From an uncultured Pseudomonadota bacterium (GTDB lineage Bacteria > Myxococcota_A > Polyangia > HGW-17): 64,000 bases of DNA. This document shows, piece after piece, positions 16,717 to 24,181 of this stretch. The notes beneath the pieces were generated by a model, which saw only the letters and a list, made by a program, of their open reading frames with translations, searched no databases and had not been told where the DNA came from. How positions within the stretch are numbered: position 1 is the stretch's first letter; each line of letters opens with the position of its first letter. Position numbers and translations under genes: made by a program. Location: assembly GCA_938004375.1 (NCBI GenBank), contig CALKWH010000475.1, positions 1 to 64,000 on the forward strand. The letters are read 5' to 3'.

Positions 16717-18132
16717 ATGAACACGAGACACCGCCTGTTCCTGATCCCGTGGATCCTGCTGTCCCTCGTCGCCTGCGACGACGGCGGCACGAAGACGGGG
16801 TTCAACTCCAACAACGTCAACAACACGAACAACACGAACAACGTCAACAACACCAACAACGTCAACAATATCAACAACGTCAACAACACGCAGATGGCGA
16901 TCATCCGGGGCCGCGTGTGGAGCCCGGGCAGCGACGACCCGTTGGTGAACGACCACAACCGCATGCCGGTGCCCGGCGCGCTGGTGGCCATCTACACCAG
17001 CGGCATCGACGCCCCCCCGGACGGCAACTACTGCAACGAGTGCGTCGAGCTGCCCGAGGGCCTGCCCCACGTGTTCACCGACGCCGACGGCGCGTTCGAG
17101 ATCCTCATCTATCCGAACCAGACCTACAACCTGCTGGTGCAGAAGGGCGAGTTCCGCCGCGTCACCCAGATCAACGTGGGCGGCCCCGGCGAGGTGATGG
17201 ACCTGAACTCCCCGGCCGGCATGCCCACCAACACGATGACCACGCTGCCCAACTTCCATGACCCCGGCGCCGGCGCCTGGATGCCGCGGATCGCGGTGAT
17301 CAAGGGCGGCTACGAGGACATGTCGCTGATGTTCGAGGCCCTGGGCTTCGACTACGACGGCGCCCGCGTGATCGAGGTCGATCCGGCCAGCGAAATCGGC
17401 TTCCCGATCCCGCCGTCCGAGGCCGACGAGCTCCTGGCGAACCCGACCGAGCTCGCGAAGTACAACATCATCGTGATCACCTGCGGCGGCTCCACCACCG
17501 CGCTCACCAAGGGCACCGAGGCCAACAACCTGCGCGAGTGGGTGCGCGCCGGCGGCAAGCTCTACGTCGATGACTTCTCGTACGACTGGGCAGAGCAGAA
17601 CTGGCCCGAGTTCCTCTCGTACTACCAGGAGCAGGGCTCCCAGGGCGCCGACGGCATGGGCGTGTGCGGCGACGACGATCCCTCCAGCCTGGGTGTCTGC
17701 AACAACTGGACCTCGTACTCCTGCACCGGCACGCCCCAGGACCAGATGCTCACCGACTGGCTGGCCCTCAACGAGGTCAACCGCGGCTCGCCGATCCACC
17801 TCGAGGCGGCCTGGGACATCATCCACGAGCTGGGCAAGGGTCCCATCGGCGTGTGCGAGGACGACATGAACCCGGACTGCATCGACGGCGTCTACTACGC
17901 GCTGCCCAAGGTGTGGATGCGCGGCGACGCCCCCTCGAACCACCCGAACAACCCGATGACCGTCTCCTGGAACTACTACTGCGGCAAGATCCTCTACACC
18001 GTCTACCACACCCACTCCGAGAGCGGCGGCTCCACCGATCCCAAGCAGTATGAACTCCTGATCCAGGAGAAGATCATGATGTTCCTGATCATGGAGATCC
18101 AGACCTGCACCAAGCCCAACATCATCGGCTAG
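16717..18132 (+). CDS. Asn-spacer lipoprotein with carboxypeptidase-regulatory-like and GATase/ThuA-like domains
   Basis: I chose the ATG at 16717 (471 residues) because GGAAAGGA lies six bases upstream and the signal peptide begins here; an ATG at 16687 would add ten unlikely residues. The lipobox is SLVAC (Asp at +2), followed by an (NNx)n spacer coded by GC-rich AAC codons (contrast with 13893-14026). A beta-sandwich like carboxypeptidase regulatory domains follows ('GRVWSPG…VPGALVAIY…TDADGAFEI'). Then comes a Rossmann/GATase1-like region ('PRIAVIKGGYEDM', 'YNIIVITCGGS', 'LREWVRAGGKLYVDDFSYDW'), as in ThuA or DUF4159-type proteins. No catalytic triad is evident to me. The exact function is unknown; a binding or scaffold role is possible. 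Confidence 0.8.
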   Translation: MNTRHRLFLIPWILLSLVACDDGGTKTGFNSNNVNNTNNTNNVNNTNNVNNINNVNNTQMAIIRGRVWSPGSDDPLVNDHNRMPVPGALVAIYTSGIDAPPDGNYCNECVELPEGLPHVFTDADGAFEILIYPNQTYNLLVQKGEFRRVTQINVGGPGEVMDLNSPAGMPTNTMTTLPNFHDPGAGAWMPRIAVIKGGYEDMSLMFEALGFDYDGARVIEVDPASEIGFPIPPSEADELLANPTELAKYNIIVITCGGSTTALTKGTEANNLREWVRAGGKLYVDDFSYDWAEQNWPEFLSYYQEQGSQGADGMGVCGDDDPSSLGVCNNWTSYSCTGTPQDQMLTDWLALNEVNRGSPIHLEAAWDIIHELGKGPIGVCEDDMNPDCIDGVYYALPKVWMRGDAPSNHPNNPMTVSWNYYCGKILYTVYHTHSESGGSTDPKQYELLIQEKIMMFLIMEIQTCTKPNIIG

Positions 18133-18150
18133 CCCCCCGGAATCCCTTCC

Positions 18151-18174
18151 AAATCGAAATCGAAATCGAAATCG
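18151..18174. repeat. AAATCG hexamer microsatellite in convergent spacer
   Basis: Four perfect copies of AAATCG, followed by GTCCCG, lie 18 bases past the stop of the plus-strand lipoprotein and just before the end of the minus-strand gene at 18186. A related repeat in inverted orientation occurs at 27529-27564, also between convergent genes. Confidence 0.8.
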
Positions 18175-18185
18175 GTCCCGATGGC

Positions 18186-18842
18186 CTACCGAAGGGCGAA
18201 GATGAGCACGGTGGTGAGCACCAGCGTCACCGCGATGATGCCCAGGACGAGGACGAGATCGACGAGGAACGACGAGTTGCGGGCGGTGGGAGGAGGAGGA
18301 GGCACGTCCACGGCCTCCATGCGCAGGGTCTGCTCGGTCTCCCGGCGCCGGGGACCGCGGGGGCCGGACAGGCCGGGGATGCCGTCGTACGATGGCGGGG
18401 TCTGCAACGGGGGCGGCGGCGGCAACTGGCTCTGGGAGCGCTGCAGGCTGCGGGCCCGGCTGCGGGCGACGATCTCGCTCAGGTCGGGGTCCGCGGTGGC
18501 CACCGAGGGCACCGACGGCACCGGCGCGTCGTCGTGCATCGAGGACTCCACCTCGCCGGCGGAGAACTCGACCATGCCGTCCATGGCGTTCTTGCCCAGT
18601 TGCAGCGGCTTGCGGGACGGCGGCGGGATGGCCGGCTTCTTCTTGCCCGCGCCGGCCACGGCCGGGACCGGCGCCGGCGGCGGGGCGAGCATCCCGCCGG
18701 GGACGGGCATCTTCACCGTGTCGTTGTGCACCTTCTGCTGGCGGGAGCGACCCACGATGGGCAGCGCGTAATTGCACTGCAGGCAGCTCCCCGCCTTCAA
18801 GGCCTTGCGATTGAGCTCGACTCCGCAACCCGGACAGCGCAA
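18186..18842 (-). CDS. Zinc-ribbon protein with Pro-rich linker and C-terminal membrane anchor
   Basis: The 218-residue product starts with a two-Cys-pair zinc ribbon (CPGC at residues 3-6, CLQC at ~20-23). A long disordered Pro/Ser/Arg-rich middle follows, with poly-Pro runs. A C-terminal hydrophobic helix (~195-216) is followed only by Arg, so it is a tail-anchored type with a cytoplasmic N-terminus. The start codon is TTG at 18842, with GGGGGA a few bases upstream. It lies 13 bases downstream of the phosphoesterase gene and is probably co-transcribed with it. Function unknown. The plan resembles zinc-ribbon adaptor or FrzS/GYF-type cytoplasmic regulators of myxobacteria, but I cannot name a family. 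Confidence 0.75.
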   Translation of the reverse strand: MRCPGCGVELNRKALKAGSCLQCNYALPIVGRSRQQKVHNDTVKMPVPGGMLAPPPAPVPAVAGAGKKKPAIPPPSRKPLQLGKNAMDGMVEFSAGEVESSMHDDAPVPSVPSVATADPDLSEIVARSRARSLQRSQSQLPPPPPLQTPPSYDGIPGLSGPRGPRRRETEQTLRMEAVDVPPPPPTARNSSFLVDLVLVLGIIAVTLVLTTVLIFALR

Positions 18843-18855
18843 GACGATCCCCCGG

Positions 18856-19599
18856 CTAGACGCCCACGAACAGGCGGTTCCCGAAGTTGCGGTCGATCTT
18901 GGCCTGGAAGATCTTCATGGCCGAAGCTTCGATGTCGTACTCGACGCGCTTGTACTGGAAGGTGCGCTTCTGCGTGTCGAAGATGGTGTAGGCGGAGCGG
19001 TTGTCGTAGTCCCGCGGCTGGCCGACCGAGCCGACGCCGATGATGTACTTCATGCCCGGCCGGATCGAGAACTCCTGGGCCACGATCTCGTGCACGTCGG
19101 CGCGCTCGAGGGCGAACGCCCGGCACAGGTGGGAGTGACCGATGAAGTTGACGTCCTGCAGGCCGTCGAAGTGGGGCAGCAGTCGGTAGGCCTGCTCGAT
19201 GGAGAACACGTAGTCGAACTTCTCGGGCAGCACCGGCGAGCCGTGGGAGTACTGGATCTGCAGATCGTCGACTGTCTCGCGCAGGGTGTACGGCAGCGAG
19301 GCCAGCCACTTCGCGTTCTCCTCCGAGATCGACGAGGCGTGCAGGTCCAGCACGAACCGGCAGGCCTCGTAGTAGTAGTTGTAGTCCATGCGGCCGGCGA
19401 CGGCGGCGTCGTGGTTGCCCAGCACGCAGGCGCGCACCAGGGGCCGCACGAGGTTGCAGCAGGCGTCGGGGCTGGCGCCGTAGCCCACGACGTCCCCCAG
19501 GCACACGAACGCGTCGACGGACTCCGACTCGTAGGCCTCGAGCACCGAGGTCAGGGCTTCCATGTTCGCGTGAATGTCGCTGAATATCGCAATCCGCAT
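18856..19599 (-). CDS. Calcineurin-like metallophosphoesterase
   Basis: The 247-residue protein has the dinuclear-metal motifs of the family in order: D-x-H ('FSDIHANMEAL') near residue 7, GD ('VCLGDVVGYGA') near 34, GNHD near 61, an HG ('YSHGS') near 117, and GHSH near 152. This order and length fit the YfcE/DUF2436-like family that acts on phosphodiesters or phosphoserine peptides; the substrate is not predictable. It is cytoplasmic, with no signal peptide. GAGGAAAGC precedes the ATG. The downstream zinc-ribbon gene (13-base gap) is likely in the same transcript. Confidence 0.9.
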   Translation of the reverse strand: MRIAIFSDIHANMEALTSVLEAYESESVDAFVCLGDVVGYGASPDACCNLVRPLVRACVLGNHDAAVAGRMDYNYYYEACRFVLDLHASSISEENAKWLASLPYTLRETVDDLQIQYSHGSPVLPEKFDYVFSIEQAYRLLPHFDGLQDVNFIGHSHLCRAFALERADVHEIVAQEFSIRPGMKYIIGVGSVGQPRDYDNRSAYTIFDTQKRTFQYKRVEYDIEASAMKIFQAKIDRNFGNRLFVGV

Positions 19600-19682
19600 G
19601 CTTTCCTCATCCGTCCGTGGCTGGCAGCGCGCGCTTCCTGCGCAGTTTCTTGCTTTCGCGCACGAAAATCAAGGCCCGATTC

Positions 19683-20933
19683 TCAGAACGAGAAGCCCAC
19701 GGAGAGTCCGCCGGCCTGGCCGGTGAAGAACGGCAGGAAGGTCACCGCGCCGTCGTCGGCGCCGACCTGTCCCTGGACCTCCGGCTCGGACGAGAGATAA
19801 CCCTTGTACAGGAAGAACGTGGAGACCAGGCCCACCGTCACGCCCGCGGCCACCAGGATGTTGGTGTACATCGCGAAGGACTGGCCCTTGTCGCAGGTGT
19901 CCTTCATGTCGGCGGTCGGGTTCTTGCAGACGTCGTTGACGCCGGCGTACGAGGCCGGATCCGCCTTCATGATCTTGTCCTTGTCGTCCTCGTAGGCCAG
20001 CACCTGCAGGCCCGTGTAGGTCCCAGCGCCGATGAGCACGACGGCCGTGGCGGCCGTGGACCAGAAGCCCACCTTCCACAGGTTCATGGGCTTTCCGGGC
20101 TCCTCGGGCTTGGGCGGCGTGACGCCGGGATCCTTGCCGTCCGGGTCCTTCACGTCGGGATCCTTCACGTCCGGGTCCTTCACGTCCGGGTCCTTGACCA
20201 CGGGGTCCTTCGGCGTCGGGTCCTTGACCACGGGGTCCTTCGGTGTCGGATCCTTGGGCATCACGGCCGCGGGGAACTCGACCTTGACGATGGTGGTCTC
20301 ACCGGCCTTGATGGTGACCGAAGTCTTCCACTCGGCACCGGACTTGCTCTTCACGACGATGTTATGCGGCCCGGGGGTGATCGAGGGGATCACGTTGGCG
20401 CCCGGGATCGTGGACATGACGAAGACGTTGTCGATGAAGACCTTGGCGTCGGCCTCGAGGCAGGAGATCTCGAGCTTGGCCACCTTGGGCTGGAACTGGT
20501 TGTTCCAGGCCTCGGTCAAGAGTTTGGGGAGCTCGGCCTTCTTGCTCTGGGGCACCGAGACGTTGGCGAACTGGAAGGTCTTGTTGACGTAGAAGAAAAT
20601 GGTGACCTTGAACTGGCTCGCGTCCTTGGTCACGCGGCCGGTGACCAGCACGTCGACCTGGAGGTTGGTCGCGATCTTGGGGATGCACTTCTGCGGATCC
20701 TCTTCCTCGCAGTAGAGCAACTTGTTCTCTTCGAGCTCCGACGGCGGCCCCAGCTTCCAGTCGGCCTGCTTCTTGGCCAGATCCCGCAGCGTGTTGGTCG
20801 CGGTCTTGCCCAATTGGACGTCTAGGCCGGCGTCCACCTCGAACCCCAGCACCACCGCCTTCTTCGAGCTGGCCAGCGCGGGCGTGCAGAACGTGAAGAT
20901 CAGGAGAAAAGCCGCTAGTTGTCGTGAGAACAT
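19683..20933 (-). CDS. Secreted PEGA-domain protein with KDP repeats and two membrane helices
   Basis: I chose the ATG at 20933 (416 residues): GGAGG (20939-20943) lies five bases upstream and a Sec signal peptide ('FLLIFTFCTPALASS') begins there, while an extension to 21026 is not signal-like. After a ~170-residue N-domain comes a PEGA-like domain ('KVFIDNVFVMS…ITPGPHNIVVKS'). About eight Lys-Asp-Pro repeats follow (residues ~225-267), then two hydrophobic helices around 285-305 and 355-375. This layout (signal, PEGA, repeat, helices) recurs in myxobacterial proteins of unknown function; compare the gene at 43093. A convincing promoter lies just upstream. Confidence 0.78.
   Translation of the reverse strand: MFSRQLAAFLLIFTFCTPALASSKKAVVLGFEVDAGLDVQLGKTATNTLRDLAKKQADWKLGPPSELEENKLLYCEEEDPQKCIPKIATNLQVDVLVTGRVTKDASQFKVTIFFYVNKTFQFANVSVPQSKKAELPKLLTEAWNNQFQPKVAKLEISCLEADAKVFIDNVFVMSTIPGANVIPSITPGPHNIVVKSKSGAEWKTSVTIKAGETTIVKVEFPAAVMPKDPTPKDPVVKDPTPKDPVVKDPDVKDPDVKDPDVKDPDGKDPGVTPPKPEEPGKPMNLWKVGFWSTAATAVVLIGAGTYTGLQVLAYEDDKDKIMKADPASYAGVNDVCKNPTADMKDTCDKGQSFAMYTNILVAAGVTVGLVSTFFLYKGYLSSEPEVQGQVGADDGAVTFLPFFTGQAGGLSVGFSF
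20131..20256 (-). repeat. KDP-coding tandem repeat
   Basis: Fifteen-base units (on the plus strand TCCTTCACGTCCGGG and variants) code for K-D-P-x-x repeats. Two subfamilies alternate, giving 'DVKDP' and 'TPKDPVVKDP'. Confidence 0.8.
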
Positions 20934-20961
20934 CGTCGCCTCCATCCGTTCGTGACAAGTT

Positions 20962-20989
20962 ACTATACATAAACTGAACCGAAAGACAA
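20962..20989 (-). promoter_or_regulatory. Candidate sigma70 promoter for the PEGA-domain gene
   Basis: On the minus strand TTGTCT (20984-20989) and TATAGT (20962-20967) are separated by 16 bases. The expected start site is about 22 bases ahead of the ATG at 20933, with GGAGG between. Confidence 0.5.
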
Positions 20990-21123
20990 CTTCCGACTGA
21001 CAAGGGTGGTTCATGTGAAAGTTCACGTGTGAACGTGGCGTGAATGTTCGGTGAAGATTTTAGCCACTATGTAGGCCGTTTTTATGCCAAACGCCACCAG
21101 CCATGGGACATTTTTTCCACAGT

Positions 21124-23086
21124 TCATTTCCTTACAACGCGAAAGCCGGTGACGTAACTCAATCCCGTAGGAGAGTATCCTCCTCGATAGGACACTGAGC
21201 AGTAATTCGCCGTACTGGCCCAGTTTCCACCGCGACGAACGCGGTTGGTTCCTGTAGCCGACCCTCGATAATCCGTAACGGTTCCCGTTGGGTAGGTGCC
21301 GAAATAATCCCACATCCATTCCCATACGTTTCCGCTCATATCAAAAATTCCGAGTTCGTTGGACAACTTGGTGCCCACGGAATTACTTCGTCCCGTTGTG
21401 GTTCGGCCAGTCTCACTTGTGTTGTACCCGAACACCGCATAATCCATGATGGGGTTTGATCCTGTGCTTCCAGCGAATACCTTCATGAACCCGGTCGTGT
21501 TCGTGGCGCCCGGGGCAGCCGTGTCAGCGCCCATCGCCGCCCACATCCACTCCATTTCGGTTGGCAGCCGATACCCATCGGCTGTCCAGTTCGCCGTCGC
21601 TGCGTCCCAATCGGCGTTCGTGTCCATCGGAATCTGATCGTAAGTCAGACTGTTAAAATCGACACCGATGACTGAGTAAACTGGCGTCAACCCCCTCTAA
21701 AAGACTCAATTTGTTGCAGAAAGCAACCACCCTATACCATGACACACTTTGCACAGGGTCGCTCATTCCCCCCGAAACCGATGGATCGCTCGGGTCCAGC
21801 CATCCCGTCACGGCCATCCATTGGGCTCGGGTAATTTCGTATTGGCTTATCCGAAAAGCCGACACAATGCTAAGGTTCGGTCCCATCGTGTCCCGCTGGA
21901 AAGTTCCGGCTGCAACATAGACCATCGTTCCGATGTTCTGGCTCTGGTAATTCATCGTGCAAGTTGATGTCACAAACCCGGTACAACCTGAATTGCAGGT
22001 GAGCAGTCCGCTGGCGAAACCCCGCGTGACACATGTCTGTCCATTCAGGTTCGATCCATCACACGTCTCACTTTCATCGATCATTCCGTTGCCGCACATC
22101 GTGCAAGTGGACGTGACAAACCCAGTACAGGCTGGGTTGCACGCGAGTGACCCGCTGACGAAGCCTTGTGTGACACAGGTGTGGCCATTTAAATTTGATC
22201 CATCACAAGTCTCACCATAGTTACCCTGGATGACTCCGTCACCGCAACGCCCTGCCAAGACACAGGAAGTGTCGTCGAAGGCCTGGCAATCTGTGCTGCA
22301 AGAGAGCGTTCCTCCATACCAACCTTGAGAGACGCAACTCTGCCCGTTCATGTCTGCTCCGTCACAGGTTTCACCGCCATCGATTGCTCCGTTGCCACAC
22401 ATCGTGCACCCACCTGTAAAAAACTCCGAACATCCGGCATTACATACCAGCGTACCGCTGACGAAACCCTGCGAGAAACAAGTCTGTCCATTCAAATCCA
22501 GTCCATCGCAAACTTCCTCATCATCCACAGAGTCATTGCCACAGTTCGTGCACCCCGACGTATCGAACGCTGTGCACTCCGAATTGCAACCAAGCACGCC
22601 GCCATAAAAGCCGAGCGAAGTACACGTCTCGTCATCCAGATCCGTGCCGTCGCAGGGTTCAAACGGACTCGCAGCCACGAGGTCCCCACATTCCGCCGTC
22701 AGTTCGCACAGAGAGACGTCCCAACGGCACACGTCCTTGCATCCGAGCACACCACCACCCAACCCCAACTCCGAGCAGGATGTATCTGCCAAATTGACAC
22801 CATCACATTGCTCTCCATGGACTGTTTGGATGGCTCCGTCCCCGCAACGCCCTCCTGTGCACACCGCGAGGTTGAACGTGCAATCGCTTCGACAGGTTAA
22901 AACACCTTCTTGCCCATAGTAGCCCAAGTCCGCGCACGTCGCGGCTGTCATCGCATCACCGTCGCACTCCTCGCCCGGATCCAAGAAATCGTCGCCACAG
23001 GAATCGACGTTCTTCGTCTTCGTATCGCAGCCCCACACCAGCAGACAGGTGCCCAACAGCATCGAGATCAAGGTCCTTATGGTCAT
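21124..23086 (-). pseudogene. Cys-rich repeat lipoprotein with FGE-like head, broken by a +1 frameshift
   Basis: The 5' part (start ATG 23086, GGAGG six bases upstream) codes for a lipobox (LLVWGC), seven Cys-rich repeats of the form 'CGNG.ID..E.CDG..LNG.TC', and the start of an FGE/sulfatase-modifying domain ('MVYVAAGTFQRDT…YEITRAQWMAVTGW'). After '…FCNKLSLLEG' the frame runs into unrelated residues. The correct continuation ('TPVYSVIGVDFNSLTYDQIP' onward) is intact in another frame down to 21124. The shift is one extra G in a five-G run (21691-21695, C on the plus strand). The intact paralog at 44071-46074 reads 'LSLQEGLTPVYS' at this point. Real mutation, phase-variable site or assembly error cannot be told apart here. 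Base composition is clearly lower in G+C than in the neighbours (47 % in one 60-base line I counted). Confidence 0.88.
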
Positions 23087-23577
23087 GGCGGTCCTCCAGA
23101 GGATGGAAAAAGCGTAGTCGGTTCCCGCATCACGGTCAAGCATCAGAATTTCCTCCATTTCCTGGTACAAGATCCATGAAGCGGACCCTGACCCGCCGAT
23201 ACCCCAATTTTTTTTAACAAAAACAAGCAGTTAGACCATGTCACATGAGTTTGAGTCAGGCTTTTTCCATGCCACGCCGCCGTGGCACGGGCTGGGAACC
23301 ATCCTCGAGGACCCGCCCGAGACCGCTCCCCCCCGCAACGCGGGTGTTCAGTTACCAATAATTCCAGTCGACTTCACCAATTGAAGATGTTTACCCTTGA
23401 ACCCACTGGAGAAGAAAACATGCGCGTGAATACCCACCCTCTGGTTTGAATGGATGATCTTCACCGAGTGAGTTACTGCAGCAGCACCAAAAGGACCGGC
23501 ACTCATCGTAGCGCACAAACAGCTTGCGTTCGGGCGGTGGGGGCGGCACCCTCGGAGGCGGACGAAAGGAGGTCCCC
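23087..23577. other. Long divergent intergenic region, no gene seen
   Basis: About 490 bases lie between the frameshifted lipoprotein (-) and the barrel protein (+). Apart from the promoter listed above I see an A/T-rich run near 23210-23220 and a 6-bp hairpin GCCACG-CCGC-CGTGGC at 23271-23286 without a T-run. Short frames here lack ribosome binding sites and protein-like composition. The low-GC character continues into this spacer. Confidence 0.6.
23111..23139 (-). promoter_or_regulatory. Candidate sigma70 promoter for the frameshifted lipoprotein gene
   Basis: On the minus strand TTGACC (23134-23139) and TACGCT (23111-23116) lie exactly 17 bases apart, about 25 bases upstream of the ATG at 23086. 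Confidence 0.45.
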
Positions 23578-24177
23578 ATGAAGAAGCTCGTCACCCTCTG
23601 CGCGGTTCTCGTCACGCTGACCGCGGCCGGCGCCGCGGCCGGACAGGCGCGGATGCGCACCCCGATGGACCTGGCCCAGTGGTCGAAGACCGGGGGCGGC
23701 GGCGTCACCCTGGACGGCATCTCGTACACCGACGAGGAGGACCACAAGGTCAGCGGCAAGATCCTGCGGGCCGACCCCTGGGCGGGCCTGTTCGTGCTGC
23801 CCAGCCTGGCCGTCGTGGGCAACCTGCACGTGCAGAGCCCGTTCGGCGACCACTTCGTGGACCGGCCCGACGTACTCGGCTTCACCGCCGGCGTGCGTTA
23901 CTTCAAGCAGCTCTATCATTTCTACGGATACGTCGGGCTCCAGCTCGGCGGCCTGATCTTCTCGCGCACCGGCGACGAGAACCTGAAGATCCACGCCGAG
24001 GGTCTCAACGACGACACCAAGGGCTTCATGGCGACGCTGCCCCTGGGCCTTTTGTTCCCGCTGAGCCGCAACCTGGCCGTGGAGCTGGGCGTGCGCGTGC
24101 ACTCCGTCTGGCTGTCCGGGGGCGCCCACTGGCTGGAGTATTCGGTGGGCTATCTGGGCATCTTTTTGTGTTTCTAA
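23578..24177 (+). CDS. Predicted small outer-membrane beta-barrel protein
   Basis: The 199-residue product has a Sec signal peptide ('LCAVLVTLTAAGAAAGQA'). The remainder alternates hydrophobic and polar residues as in eight-strand barrels ('GFTAGVRYF', 'YGYVGLQLGGLIF', 'LGVRVHSVWLSG') and ends with a C-terminal aromatic (…IFLCF). AAAGGAGG at 23565-23572 decides the ATG at 23578; an upstream in-frame start at 23524 is not signal-like. Its stop is four bases from the stop of the convergent Cys-rich lipoprotein. No specific family recognised. Confidence 0.75.
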   Translation: MKKLVTLCAVLVTLTAAGAAAGQARMRTPMDLAQWSKTGGGGVTLDGISYTDEEDHKVSGKILRADPWAGLFVLPSLAVVGNLHVQSPFGDHFVDRPDVLGFTAGVRYFKQLYHFYGYVGLQLGGLIFSRTGDENLKIHAEGLNDDTKGFMATLPLGLLFPLSRNLAVELGVRVHSVWLSGGAHWLEYSVGYLGIFLCF

Positions 24178-24181
24178 AGAA

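Noticed and set aside
23271-23286. Hairpin GCCACG-CCGC-CGTGGC as a terminator
   Set aside because: No T-run on either strand at the right side, and it lies upstream of both flanking genes rather than downstream.
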